This document shows positions 21,914 through 32,660 of a DNA stretch of 64,000 nt, one piece after another; the first letter of the stretch is position 1, and each line of letters begins with the position of its first letter. Made by a program: the position numbers and the translations under genes. Source of the DNA: Aradus depressus (taxonomy: Eukaryota; Arthropoda; Insecta; Hemiptera; Aradidae); the NCBI GenBank assembly GCA_963662175.1, contig OY759218.1:49855427-49919426 (forward strand), in the 5' to 3' direction. Below the pieces are notes generated by a model. The model was not told the origin of the DNA, searched no databases, and saw nothing but the letters and a program-made list of their open reading frames with translations.

Positions 21914-22492
21914 TCCCTAAGCAAAATTGAAGGAAACTCGAAGATATCAGGAGGCCCTACACTAAGTAAAATTGAAGGAAACTCGAAGATATCAGGCGGC
22001 CCTACACTAAGTAAAATTGAAGGAAACTCGACGATATCAGTGGCGGCCCTACACTAAGTAAAATTGAAAGAAACTCGAAGATATCAGTGGCGGCCCTACA
22101 CTAAGCAAAATTGAAGGAAACTCGAAGATATCAGGCGGCCCTATACTAAGTAAAATGGAAAGAAACTAGAAGATATCAGTGGCGGCCCTACACTAAGTAA
22201 AATTGATAGAAATTCGAAGATATCAGTGGCGGCCCTACACTAAGTAAAATTGAAGGAAACTAGAAAATATCAGGCGGCCCTACACTAAGTAAAATTGAAG
22301 GAAACTCGACGATATCAGGCGGCCCTACACTAAGTAAAATTGAAGGAAACTCGACGATATCAGAGGCGGCCCTACACTAAGTAAAATTGAAAGAAACTCG
22401 AAGATATCAGTGGCGGCCCTACACTAAGCAAAATTGAAGGAAACTCGAAGATATCAGGCGGCCCTACACTAAGTAAAATTGAAAGAAATCTA
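21914..22492. repeat. 43/46-bp minisatellite, about 12.5 copies
   Basis: Unit: CTAAGTAAAATTGAAGGAAA + CTCGAAGATATCAG + (TGG or AGG, optional) + CGGCCCTACA. The optional triplet produces two interleaved length variants of 43 and 46 bp. About 12 full copies and one partial are present, with low divergence. There are no unique spacers, so it is not a CRISPR-like array. A diverged inverted echo lies at about 23395-23500. Confidence 0.9.
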
Positions 22493-22864
22493 CATTCAAC
22501 GGACTAAGTTATTTCGACCAGAGCATTATAGGATTCTTCATACATTCTATAAAATGAAACATATTTTGCATCTGTTTCCTGTAGTTCTCTGGCCGCTACA
22601 TACAGCCTGCAGTCCACATTCTTTTCAATGTAAGGATGAACCCAGTGCTTCCTCTGTTCCCATCGTTGTAATTTTTTTTACCAAAAATAAAACTCGACAT
22701 ATTTAAATGGGGGAATACACCTATTTGTCCAACTCTCAGCAAGTGAGTAGACTCGCAAAAAAATCTTACTGAGGGCGTATGTCTAATCGCTAAGATCGTA
22801 TAAATCGTGCAATTCGTTTGAATCTCATCAAGATCGCCTCTCGCTCGCATCGCACAGTAATCGC

Positions 22865-22965
22865 CCCGTATGCGGAGGGCCTTAGGGTATTGGTCTTTAA
22901 CAAGCACCTGACATCGTAGGCTCGGGACCATCGCTTAACGTCCCACCCGAAGGACGGCAATCGTT
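22865..22965 (-). repeat. SINE1, internal fragment
   Basis: TCTTTAACAAGCACCTGACATCGTAGGCTCGGGACCATCGCTTAACGTCCCACCCGAAGGACGG corresponds to the middle of SINE1 on the minus strand. Confidence 0.7.
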
Positions 22966-23940
22966 TCTGAGTTAGCGCCTTCACTATGTTCAAATCACAT
23001 ACACACCTAGAGACAGACATCACCGCGAAAAAGTTCAAAACGTATTCAGAGGAAAGAAAAAGGCTCAGTGCCCTCAAAAATGAGATCCACCAGTGTTTAT
23101 AAGTACATATACGATTAATTTAAAGACAGGAATAGAATGCAAGAAGAAACTATGTAAAAAGCATCGTAACAAAGTGTAGACATCAGAATTTGATTTTATA
23201 ATGAGTTAACAAATTTGTATTGAGAAGAAGAGATCTGGGATGAAAGGGGAACAGGTTGAGAGAGAGAGAGCGTGAGAGTGAGGTTCACCTCTCATTTAGT
23301 TTCATGTCGTCCTAAATATTATTCCGAAATAACTCGTACAATTTTTTCCAGGTCTAAAAGTACCTAATTGTTCCAAACACTCCGTAGTAAATAAATTGAA
23401 TATCTTCATTTGGATTTCTTTAAATTGTACTTAGATAGGGCTACCACTGATATTTTCATTTGAGTTCCTTTCAATTGTACTTAGTGTATTGGCCGCCATA
23501 ATAATAATATGTATTTTTAAAATTGTATTTGGTGTTAAATAAACATTAAATCCTTTCAAGCAATTTTTATATTCATTCATAACCGTTTGTTATTCATTTA
23601 TTCAGCTACATTTTCTCGAAATAAAAGAGATGTGTATGATAACAGGAATCTATATTCCTTTGAATCGAATACTGAAATATATATAATACTGAGACTTGAA
23701 GTAGGGGCTATGTGTAGGTACAGAACTAAATCGGCCCAAATATTTCTAACTCATAACACAAAAAAAGTAGATATTTATCAACATGTGTCAAATATAACAT
23801 ATGATATATATATACACCTGTGATATATAGTTTGGTGAAGGTCTAAAGTGAGCCAAGCGGTGTCTGGTATCTGCCATCGAGTCCCGTTGCTGCGGGATAG
23901 ATCATCTCACGTCCTTTCATTCCATCACCGCAACTTAACT
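22966..23940. other. spacer with an inverted minisatellite echo
   Basis: No gene recognised. At 23395-23500 the reverse strand carries about two diverged units of the 21914-22492 minisatellite (CACTAAGTACAATTGAAAGG, ATATCAGTGGTAGCCCTA). The remainder is AT-rich; short frames at 23587-23823 have no recognisable content. Confidence 0.5.
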
Positions 23941-23944
23941 ATTT

Positions 23945-24385
23945 ATTTTACACAGCTACACAAAGTATAGGAGAAGTTATGTAATCCGTTAGAAATTTGT
24001 TAAGATTTTGACCGGTATTTCATGTTTTCCAAACCACTGATGCTACAAATGAAACAAAAAAACTGTGTGTATCTGTGAAAGACGATAGTTCCCTAAAGAA
24101 TGAACGTATCGACACGAAATTTCGTATGTAATTTCAAAACCACATAAGGGCGACATCTATTCATTTTAAGCGGAATTAGCCAAAGGGAACGTCGGGATCA
24201 GAGATAGGGGCTCGTCTCAAAAACCCTAATAACTGCCGATGTAATGACTGTACCGACACGAAATTTAGAATGAGTATTCAGATGCCCCTAGAGTCAACTA
24301 CTGGTTTTTAACCAAAACGGTGATTGGTTTTTTAATGGGGGGTGAGCGAAAACTTTATTGGTTAATTTGTGCTGGGGAAGTCTTT
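23945..24385 (+). repeat. family A dispersed repeat, forward copy
   Basis: Starts at the variant hairpin CACAGCTACACAAAGTATAGG (about 23951), carries two internal units and ends near GTGCTGGGGAAGTC (about 24370-24383). Confidence 0.75.
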
Positions 24386-24694
24386 TTGTATCTTAAATTA
24401 ACTTTATCAAATTGGATTTGTATAAGGGAAAGGTGCTGTGTGGAACTACCTCGTTCTAAATTTGAATATTTTCCCATTAGCTTAGAGCTAAGATGAAAAT
24501 TTCAAGGAAACTGGATTACCACCCATTTTCGAGTTCAGGGGAGAGGGGTGGGAATGGAAAAATAAAAAAATTAATAACAAAGTCAATGTCCATTTCCTAA
24601 GAATCAAATATTAGAGGTAAGTGTGACTGAGAAGGCCCTGCCTTCCTGGAGGGAGGATGTACAATGGGAAGCCCGCATGAGGCCAGGTTCCCAG

Positions 24695-24972
24695 AGGGCT
24701 ACTAGCGCCACCCTCCACTTCCACGCTCCTTCCTCCCACGGCCCTTCCACCCGCTCTGTCCCCGGACACTAGAGAGGCTACTAGCGCCACCCTCCACTTC
24801 CAGGTTCCTTCTGTTCCACGGCCCATCCACCCGCTCCGTCCCCGGATACTAGAGAGGCTACTAGCGCCACCCTCCACTTCCACGCTCCTTCCTCCCACGG
24901 CCCTTCCACCCGCTCTGTCCCCGGACACTAGAGAGGCTACTAGCGCCACCCTCCACTTCCAGGTTCCTTCTG
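24695..24972. repeat. GC-rich 79/80-bp minisatellite, 3.5 copies
   Basis: Units start at about 24695, 24774, 24854 and 24933 with CTACTAGCGCCACCCTCCAC. Units alternate between two versions (CACGCTCCTTCCTCCCACGG and CAGGTTCCTTCTGTTCCACG), suggesting a higher-order dimer. Its composition differs sharply from the AT-rich surroundings. A 112-codon minus frame here is a product of the repetition and is not called a gene. Confidence 0.85.
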
Positions 24973-25459
24973 ACTATATTGTTATTGTCATCTACGATAC
25001 CCTTCAATATCATTATTATTATTCTCTATATTTTCCATTTATTTATTTAATTAACAAATTATTTTTCCAACATAATTGTTGGTTTGACGAGAGGTAGGTA
25101 GGATTGGAGGTGGAGGGTGGGTGGCTATGAGGTGCTGGATTAGCGCTATGAGGCTGTTGCTAATACCTGTCATTAGGTAATCCTCCCATCCAATATCTCT
25201 TGTTGACAGAGACTCACCCCCTGATCCAGCCCCAGGCTAATGTTCTACCTTCCCTCATCTGCCCCTTCCCTTCTGTTTACATTTTGTTTTATATTTGTTC
25301 ATCCTAAATAATCCCTCCGTCCTTCCTCCTCTCCCTCTGTCGTTACGGCAACTTGTACTAAACCCATCACTCTCATATTTTAAACTTCCATTTTACATAA
25401 GTACACCTCAGTACAGGTCTCAGCATTATTCATGTGAAACCTTACGTAAATAATATAAA
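24973..25459. other. spacer, nothing recognised
   Basis: Mixed composition with pyrimidine-rich stretches (25250-25370). No ORF, hairpin or repeat-family match noticed. Confidence 0.35.
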
Positions 25460-25745
25460 TATATATTTGATGTGGCCATAACAGGACTTTCTTATACCAA
25501 TCACTTTTGTACATATTACACTCTCTCTCCCTCCTCCCTTTCAAATTCATTTCATACTGGCATGAAAGTCACTCTCAGTACGCTTTACAATGAAACGAAG
25601 AACACTGACGCTAGCACATTACTTTCATATACTCAGTAATGCCAGTATGAAATGAATTTGAGAGGGAGAAGGGGAGGGAGAGTGATCTGTAAAAAAGTGG
25701 TTCATATAAGAAAGTCCTCTTATGGCCACATCAAATATATTTTAA
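25460..25745. mobile_element. family C MITE, complete
   Basis: About 285 bp with inverted arms of roughly 100 bp: ATATATTTGATGTGGCCATA at 25460-25480 and TATGGCCACATCAAATATAT at about 25722-25742, with CATTTCATACTGGCAT / AATGCCAGTATGAAATG towards the centre. Non-coding. Partial relatives occur at 20062-20195, 29805-29985 and possibly 9835-9870. Superfamily not assigned. Confidence 0.8.
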
Positions 25746-25841
25746 TTTTTCTTTCTTCGTTATGTTTTTAATTTTTAAAAAAACTACGAATAATACAAAC
25801 ATTTTTTAAGATTCGATGCCAGGAGTTATAATTTATACATT

Positions 25842-26191
25842 AGTTATTGTGACTCATGCCCAGGCTTTAACTACGAGGTCATATCGCCTACTACCAGGGC
25901 ACTGGCAACTTGTACTAAATTTCTTCGCTAAGGTGAACGTGATCCTGATGCTACTGCGGAAGTTTTAAATTTTGCCTACCTAGGATTATTCACAAAGGGT
26001 AGGGTTCTTTAACGAGTACCTGACATCATACAGGCTCGGGACCATCACTTAATGTCCCATCCGAAGGACGGAGTACTGAAGGTTTCTTCACCTCTCAGAC
26101 AAACAAACCTAAGGGCCTCGAGGACCTCCTCAAGAACCCGCGATCTTGAGCTCAGTAGGCAAGCATGCTCCTCTGAGCTACCGGCTCCCTC
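25842..26191 (-). repeat. SINE1, full-length reference copy
   Basis: 350 bp between 12-bp direct repeats AATTTATACATT (25830-25841 and 26192-26203). The minus strand runs from GGGAGCCGGTAGCTCAGAGG (A-box region) through GAGCTCAAGATCGCGGGTTC, CTTAGGTTTGTTTGTCTGAG, CCGTCCTTCGGATGGGACAT, GGCTCGG...CCTGTATGATGTCAGG, and a body with AGGTAGGCAAAATTT. It ends GGGCATGAGTCACAATAACTA. The tRNA-like head and terminal duplication identify a retroposed, tRNA-derived SINE; it encodes no protein and depends on a LINE for movement. Confidence 0.9.
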
Positions 26192-26260
26192 AATTTATAC
26201 ATTGCTTTGAACTATTACCTACAGAAATGTATTGTACGTTCTTTAAAGGACACTGTTGAT

Positions 26261-26451
26261 TTTTTCCAGAGGTGTCTCCTTTTTTCTTTTTTGATTTTTT
26301 GGCAATATTTCGGGACACTTTCACGTCCCTTCTTCTGGTCACTATGAACGCGTTCATAGTATTGTTCATAGTAACCAGAAGAAGGGACGTGAAAGTGTAT
26401 CGAAATATTGTCAAAAATCAAAAAATAAAAAAGAAGACACTTCTAGAAAAA
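26261..26451. repeat. foldback with hammerhead-like arms
   Basis: Arms 26261-26349 and 26365-26451 are inverted repeats with several mismatches around a 15-bp centre. Each contains AAGAAGGGACGTGAAAGTGT...CGAAATATTG, related to the family B LINE 3' segment, but with the first core word changed to CCAGAAGA. Flanks carry the AGTGTCTT-like words found next to the motif in family B. Confidence 0.75.
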
Positions 26452-26519
26452 ATGTCGGAAAAAGTCAACATTTCAACATCCCAGAGTTATCTATCTATCT
26501 ATAACTGGACATATTGACG

Positions 26520-26720
26520 ATTGGAAATTGAATAAGGAACATTTTTGGTAAGAACCAATTTTTCGATAGGACTCAAAATGTTTACGAGGTACACACCGAA
26601 CTTCGGTGTGTACCTCGTAAACCTTCGAAAAAACGTATTTCGTATAATGTACCCTTATAGAGTACCATTTAGCATTATCTACAACTTTTCTTTGTAGGTA
26701 TTTTCGATTAAGTCATAAAT
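26520..26720. repeat. family E repeat, two copies joined head to head
   Basis: Left piece reads the family in reverse (AAGAACCAATTTTTCGATAGGACT); the right piece reads it forward (CTTCGAAAAAACGTATTTCGTATA). They meet in the 43-bp hairpin at 26580-26622. Confidence 0.55.
26580..26622. repeat. 43-bp near-loopless perfect hairpin
   Basis: GTTTACGAGGTACACACCGAA is followed after a single C by its exact reverse complement. Arms are 21 bp with a 1-nt centre, so it can extrude as a cruciform but cannot form an ordinary looped hairpin without opening pairs. Confidence 0.9.
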
Positions 26721-26931
26721 ATAAGCGATATCTTGAAAAATATACTTAGAGCATGAAGTAAAGTGCTCTTGAGTTTCGTCGAATTTCAGACAAAATCTAA
26801 TCAGAACTAAGTCAGCATATGACATCTCCATTTCTAATTTCATGTTCATTCTACATTGTAGAATCTACAATCCTTTCTGAGTTAAAGCGCTCACAAAGTT
26901 TAATCAAATACACACAGACAGTCGTGTATAC

Positions 26932-27136
26932 TGGGGACCTTATGGGAGTGGACGGGTATGAACTGCAGAGCATTTGGCCCTCGAATGTCCGCTTTACGAG
27001 AAGCCTAGGGTGGAGTTGATACGCTGGACAGAACCGTACCTGGGACTCGACATACAGCAGCTGGTGACGGAAACTGGCTGCCCAGTGTTCAGCCGATTTG
27101 TCTCCTCCTGTCGGGGAAAAAAGAAAGCATTTTAAC
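26932..27136 (+). pseudogene. LINE ORF2 C-terminal fragment (CCHC-like tail)
   Basis: One open frame from about 26966 reads AEHLALECPLYEKPRVELIR, WTEPYLGLDIQQLVTETGC, PVFSRFVSSCRGKKKAF and a stop (TAA, about 27134-27136). The AEHLALECP.Y...R wording is typical of the extreme C-terminus of non-LTR retrotransposon proteins downstream of the reverse transcriptase. GC-richer sequence to about 27440 may be its 3' region. No other domain of the protein is nearby. Confidence 0.6.
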
Positions 27137-27790
27137 CCCGCGCCGGGGACGACTGCAGGCACGCTAGTGGTCGCCCCAGGCGCCCCTCCGTAGTACAGCC
27201 AGCGAACGCCCCACATTTATCCCGAGCTCTCTCAGCGCGCCAAGGAAATTACGGTGGGGTGGAGGTGACCGCCGATCGTCGCAGATGGACGGCGGCTGTC
27301 GACCCTAGCCGACCACAGCAACTGATCATTATTTTTTTATTTGGTAAATAAACAGGTTTGGTCCTTTTCCCTTACGACTCAGCGAACGGGTTTCGTGGCC
27401 TGCACCGGAGGTCGGCAACGGCTTTACCGTGCACTTTAAGGCACGGAAAAGGATCTCAGTGGACCTGATCCTATTTAGGGATCAGGAAGGCACATTGCAA
27501 GTCAGGCCTGGCGGAATGGGCATTGCAGATAGGAAACTCATCTTGGGGCGAACAATCAGGCTGTCCACAGTCAAAAGAACTGATTAGAGGACCGGTTAGT
27601 GAAAGAAGAACCATTCTTCTTGATCAATCCCGGAGGACATTGAGAAAAGTGATCGGTTATATAAGAGAACATCACTCGGTATGAAAACTTCTCTTTAAAA
27701 TGCTCGGTCCTTCATCGAATTCGGAACGTCCAGCCTTTAAAGTTTCTAGATTAAGTTCGCGAGTTTACCTGGTACAAAAAGTGGTGAGTG
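27137..27790. other. GC-richer spacer, possibly LINE 3' region
   Basis: Follows the LINE C-terminal fragment and contains no recognisable ORF. AATAAACAGG at about 27346 could be a polyadenylation-like word. Otherwise nothing identified. Confidence 0.3.
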
Positions 27791-27799
27791 TAGGTGAAT

Positions 27800-28496
27800 G
27801 ACAAGAAGTCAGTTCACATTGTCTTTGTTCTCCGTCGCAAATATACCTGCCCTTCAGTATACTTTAACAATAATCCCATGACTTCAAAAAACGATATCCA
27901 CTATCTAGGCCTCCTAATTGACAAGCGAATAACATCAGACAAGAAATGAACAGACGCTACAACCTCTTACTCAGACTACTAGACAAAAGATCTAAATTAA
28001 CTTAAGAAAATAAAACGACTTATATACAAGGCAGTGTTGAAACCGATGTGGACTTGAACTCTGGGGTTCTGCCAAGGTTTCCAATCTGCAGCGCATCCAA
28101 TCAGTTCAATCCAAAATCCTTCGTAGAATAGCCAATGCTCCTTACTATATTTTCAACAAGACCCTCCTTACTGACTTCAGCATTCCTTACGTCATCAAAG
28201 CCCTCATCCCTGAGTTCCCATAGTAATCCTCTAGTCTGTGTCCTCCATTCTGCCACACTTCCTCAAAGACTCCTTAAGCGCAAATAGCCTAGAGACCTCC
28301 ATAATAAAGTAGCAGCAGTGACAGTGAGTGTAAGTGAGTGCAACTCAGTGCCTAAGGAGTCTCACCGCTGGGTGATTTCTCCCCTCTTGACATTTTGACA
28401 ATGCCATATTTTACACTTTTAGCAAATGTACCTGTTGTATATATGTATTATTTATACAGTTGTGAAAACCTATTTGTAAATAAAAAATAAAAAATT
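27800..28496 (+). pseudogene. jockey-type LINE fragment with A-rich tail
   Basis: Broken frames encode SVHIVFVLRRKYTCPSVYF, IHYLGLLIDKRI, LIYKAVLKPMWT, LWGSAKVSNLQRIQSVQSKI and LRRIANAPYYIFNKTLLTDF, the connection and C-terminal region of jockey-type ORF2. Several stops and frameshifts separate them. It ends in TTGTAAATAAAAAATAAAAAA (about 28473-28493), an A-rich 3' tail. Same subfamily as 32130-32660 by the shared RRKYTCPSVY wording. Confidence 0.8.
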
Positions 28497-28554
28497 TCAG
28501 AAAATAGTTCCCGGTATTTTAAATGGTTAATAAACCTTTATTTTTTAGCCTGTA

Positions 28555-28680
28555 GCCCAGTTTGCGAGGTACATCCCGAAAACCTTTCTAAAATGTCTTT
28601 CTGAAACTCGTTTTTTACGACTTAGCTTGATTTTTATACCTACATTCTTTGGTGCGCTATAACTTTGTAGGTATAATAAA
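28555..28680. repeat. family E dispersed repeat fragment
   Basis: CCAGTTTGCGAGGTACATCC, GAAACTCGTTTTTTACGACTTA and GCGCTATAACTTTGTAGGTA match the blocks seen at 26600-26720. Non-coding. Confidence 0.4.
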
Positions 28681-28734
28681 GTTCGAGAGTGAAAACGTAA
28701 TTGATTAATTTTTTAGTTCATTGCCGCTGATTCA

Positions 28735-29245
28735 CCAACATTTTTTACTTCCCCACCTATACGAAGTATAGGGGAAGCTACGTAATCGGTCAAAAATTCG
28801 ATGACGAGCTTTCAGCGGAATTTCATGGCTTCCGATCTCTAGATTCCAAATATGAAAAACACATTCTGTGTCTGTGTTTATGTCTATGAACACGATAATA
28901 ACTCCCGATAGAATGGATGTATCGACACGAAATTTTATATGTGAATCCAGAACCCTCTAACCACGGCACCTATTGTCTTTCAGCCAAATCGACCAAAGGG
29001 AATGGGATTAGGGGGGAGGCTTTACATAAAAACTCTAACTAAAGAATTAATGTATCGACACGACATTTAATATGTGGGACCAAAACCCCATGTGTAGAAC
29101 ACCTATCGATTTTCAGCCAAAAATCGGCCAAAGGGGAGGGGGATTAGGGAAAGGCTTAACTAAAAAACACCGATAACTGGCGATGTAATGAATTTATCGA
29201 CACAAAATTTAGTATGAGAATTTAGGAGCCCCTATGTAAGTAGAT
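28735..29245 (+). repeat. family A dispersed repeat, forward copy
   Basis: Starts directly after the edge GCTGATTCACCAACATTTTTTAC of a preceding truncated unit, with hairpin CTATACGAAGTATAG (28759-28773), followed by three internal units. The head-to-tail junction suggests that copies can be adjacent. Confidence 0.8.
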
Positions 29246-29639
29246 TTTTGAAAAGAAAAATATTGATGGATACTGGAGATATTCAGGGGGCCCAAATTTG
29301 ATGGCAGTTATAGAATTACCGTTAGTTGTTTGTTTTTCCTGACGGTTTTCGGGGTCCAAATATTTATTTATTTATTTTTGGAATCTTGTAACAATTATTT
29401 TTGCTTATCATTACAAAAATTGAGATCCCCAGAAGGGCTTCATAGACCGTTTTCTCAACAATAATAACCTTGATAATTTTCATTGTCTATTATTAGTGAA
29501 AAATAATAATCTAGGATTCAGGATAGCCTCAAGTTTTTTTATCAGACCTCTCAGGAATATATGTAGTTTTATTAATGATAAAAGATGTGTGATCTTAGAG
29601 GAGGTGAGTAATCTTAGCGGATTTCCACGTACAACTTTT

Positions 29640-29985
29640 ATTTCCACAGCTAAGTTATGTAATCTATCACATATTTGATGTATATTTTCCGACTCCCAAA
29701 TTTCAAATGTCTGTGTTTAAACTCGATAACCCCCGATAGAATGAATGTATCGACACGAAATTTAGTATATGTATCCGAAACCCCATAAGGATGACACTTA
29801 GGGATTGTGGAAGAAAGTCACTCTCAGAATTGATACAATGAAACAAAAAAATACCACTGACGCCAACTCATTTCTTTCTTATATCCACAGTAATGCCAGT
29901 ATGAGAAGGGGGAGAGAGAGTGATCAGTAAGCTTGGTTGGTATAAGAAAGTCCTGTAATGGCCAAATCACATATTTTTTTAAATT
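29640..29985 (+). repeat. family A fragment followed by a family C MITE arm
   Basis: 29640-29800 is a forward family A piece (ACTCGATAACCCCCGATAGA, GTATCGACACGAAATTTAG). 29805-29985 is family C (AAGTCACTCTCAGAATTG, AGTAATGCCAGTATGAGAAG, GAAAGTCCTGTAATGGCC). The spacer 29246-29639 shows nothing recognisable. Confidence 0.65.
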
Positions 29986-30147
29986 GTAGCCCACTTTGCG
30001 GGACGCGACGTGACTGGTGTAGAGCTGCCCTGGGTGAGCAGCAGTCGCGGTGAGGGACCCTATTGTCGTGTTCCCCATATCGAATGAGTGTCCAATCGGC
30101 CGATGCCCTTCTCTCACTAATCACATTAAACCTCAGCTCTGCTTACC

Positions 30148-30250
30148 TCAGCCACAGCCACAACCACAGCCATAGCCTCAACTACAACCATAGCCAAAAC
30201 TACCGCTATAGCCATAGCCACTGCCACAACTCCAGCCATAGCCACAACCT
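30148..30250. repeat. AGCCAC/AGCCAT hexanucleotide repeat
   Basis: About 17 degenerate copies of a CAGCCA-type hexamer. It encodes SHSHNHSHS-like repeats in one frame, as expected of a simple repeat. Not a gene. Confidence 0.75.
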
Positions 30251-30374
30251 CTCTCCTCCCTGCTTAACACTCTTATATTATATGGAATGTTGTATGAATC
30301 AGGATTGTACCGTACACTATAAAATGTTGTCTATGCGGATTGTCGACATGTTGTCTAAATCATGTTATTTAAAA

Positions 30375-30835
30375 ATAATAATAATATTTATTTCCATTAA
30401 ACAAATGGAAACGTCATAAAAAGGTATTTAAGGTATAAACTGGTTACCTACATAAACAGTTCTTAACTTTTTGGGTCGGGCACACATGTAATTAGTAATA
30501 AAAATAATAGTAAAAACATTAAACAAAATAAATAGATATTATAAAGTAAATTAATACAAAAATAATAATATTAATAAATACAGTTTTTAATTATAATTTA
30601 AATTATGATAAATATTTATTATGATTCTTCCAGAAGTGTCTTTCACAACGATAATTTGGGTCTTCTTACGTCCCTTCCTCAGGTCACAATGTACGAAGTA
30701 TAGAAAATAAAATAAAATAAAACATAATAGCAAAAATAATAATGATACATAAAAAAAAATACACAAAAAAAAGATACACACAAAAAAAAATGATACATAG
30801 GATAAATTAGTATGTAAATAATAAAAAGTAACGAA
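30375..30835 (-). mobile_element. family B LINE 3' end
   Basis: Minus-strand end at AATAATAATATTTATT (30375-30390), followed upstream by the conserved ACACATGTAATTAGTAATAA block and the hammerhead-like segment at about 30643-30703. In this copy the stem is partly mutated (GTAAGAAGACCC rather than GTAAGAACGTCCC) and the first word reads CCTGAGGA. No coding part retained. Confidence 0.7.
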
Positions 30836-31200
30836 ATTTTATTTGTAAATCCAAAACCCCATCGAGATGACACATATCAATTTTCAGCCGAATCAGTTAT
30901 ATGGAAGTGGGTTATCAGAGGGTGGGGCACAACTCAATAACTCTAATAACTGTGAATCAACACGAGACTTAGTATGATGATTCCTGATGAGAGGGTGGGG
31001 CTCAACTCAATAACTTTAATAACTGTGAATCAACACGAGACTTATTATGATGATTCCTGATGAGAGGGTGGGGCACAACTCAATAACACTAATAACTGTG
31101 AATCAACACGAAACTTAGTATGATGATTCCTGATGAGTCCCTGACAAATGCAGAGGGAGAGCGAAAACTTAGTTGATGAATTCGCGCTTGGGAAGTGATT
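30836..31200 (+). repeat. family A copy with a 75-bp internal tandem array
   Basis: Between about 30905 and 31140 a 75-bp unit (CAGAGGGTGGGGCACAACTC, AATAACTGTGAATCAACACG, TGATGATTCCTGATGAG) occurs three times. This is a shorter version of the family A internal unit. The downstream edge AATTCGCGCTTGGGAAG is kept at about 31181. Confidence 0.7.
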
Positions 31201-31436
31201 CATCTACGAGCTTTTTTTGGTGGGGTTGGAGTATCCTCTTCTTCATCTTGCCCTTGTGCGTTAGGAGGGCTCCATGTCAAAGACTTTGGCTTCAGATCAG
31301 GCTCCAATTCTTTTAATTTCTTAAAGACCTTTGTGTACAAACGAGATAATTTGTTAGGAGCTAAAACATATACGAGGGGCAAAACTTTACCATTAAGCAC
31401 GCCATGAATTGAATATAATTGTAAAGAGAAAAACAA
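31200..31436 (-). pseudogene. MULE transposase fragment
   Basis: Minus-strand frame reads MFFSLQLYSIHGVLNGKVLP, LVYVLAPNKLSRLYTKVFKK and LKELEPDLKPKS, then PPNAQGQDEEEDTPTPPKKARR and a stop. The QLYSIHG...PLVYVLAPNK..RLY..VFK.LK order matches the start of the MULE (Mutator-like) DDE domain in insect elements. The expected catalytic continuation is absent; an acidic, then basic tail follows at once, so an internal deletion is likely. Alone it has no catalytic site. Confidence 0.55.
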
Positions 31437-31439
31437 GTT

Positions 31440-32120
31440 ATACGTATTAAATTAGGCATAAACATTCCATTTCGAACTAAGTGAATCATGATAATTATTT
31501 AACGACCAATATTATTAAATCAATATTACAGAATATGATATTTAAGTTTTAGATATTATACACCATGATATTTTTAAGTTTGGTATTTTGGCTAAGATAT
31601 TTTGTCGTTTGATATTTTGGATTCGATATTTAGACATGCTACCGTAAGGGCTCGCTTCCATTGTAGTTGTCTTAAATAATAAAGAAAAATATAAATTATA
31701 TTGTTACATTACAATTACAATTTTTTTAAATATTGTTTTTAAATTTTAAAAATAAAATTAATACTTTCTAGGCTAAGTTGGGGGGAACAACCGACCAGCG
31801 ATCGGCGCGCCACCTTCTGCGTCCTGCCAACAGCAAATTTAACACAATGTTTCCAACACTCACACAAATCATTAAAGAGAAGCGTTGCCAACTATATACC
31901 ACAAAACTACACTTTAAAATAATTTTGTCTTTTAACCCGGACATTTGGCCAACCCAAAGCGGACATTGTTCAAACGCGAAATGCCCGGGTTAAGCCCGGA
32001 CAAGGGGTAACCCCACCAGCGGATAAGATATATTGAAATGATTAGAGAATAAATAATAAAATAATAATTTGTGTAAGTAGATATATGTAATTATGTATTT
32101 TATAGTATTACTGTCTACAG
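31440..32120. other. spacer with short GATATTT repeats
   Basis: TGATATTTT/AGATATTTTG words recur five or more times between 31535 and 31635. GGGTTAAGCCCGGAC and AACCCGGACATTTGGCC at 31930-32010 form an imperfect inverted pair. No gene. Confidence 0.35.
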
Positions 32121-32129
32121 AGCTCTGAC

Positions 32130-32660
32130 GTTCCTTAAGCTAATATCCTTAGTCCCATCCTATTCACGCTCTACACAGCTGACATTCTTACCCACCTTTG
32201 CAGATGTCATTCCTATTCTTTCCCTCCATCCTGATCCGGTCCTGTCATCAAGATATCTCCAAGAACATCTGACATTTTTGCAATCCTATACAAAGTACAA
32301 TCCAAGTTAAGAGTGAAGTGAACGAAGTCAGTTCACATAGCCGTCGCAAATATACCTGCACTTCAGTGTACCTCAATCCCCTCCAAGTCCGCTACCTAGG
32401 CCTCTTACTTTACAACCGACTTACCTGGAACCCACACACAAGACTGAAAAGACAAGGCAACAGATATTATAAACTTGTAAATTATTTCTCAAACAAAACG
32501 AATGCTATACAATACTCTACCTATGTGGACTTACGGACTTCAACTTTGGGGTTCTACCAAGGAATTATTCCTTATTATGTCTTCAACAAATTCCTTCCCA
32601 CTGACCTCAAAGTTCCTTTCTCAACGCACATACATATTAGGTTTTTTGGGCACGTATAGT
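32130..32660 (+). pseudogene. jockey-type LINE ORF2 fragment
   Basis: Frames encode LSPILFTLYTADI (upstream of the catalytic box), RRKYTCTSVYLNPLQVRYLG, LLLYNRLTWNPHTRLKRQG and MWTYGLQLWGSTK. The catalytic ADD motif region itself is damaged or deleted. Strongly similar in wording to 27800-28496. Confidence 0.8.

Noticed and set aside
21914..22492. CRISPR-like regular repeats
   Set aside because: The whole unit repeats and there are no unique spacers. Eukaryotic minisatellite.
22596..23077. minus frames of 111 and 95 codons
   Set aside because: They run through a SINE1 fragment and spacer; no domain.
30063..30419. 118-codon frame with SHSHNHS repeats
   Set aside because: Translation of a hexanucleotide microsatellite.
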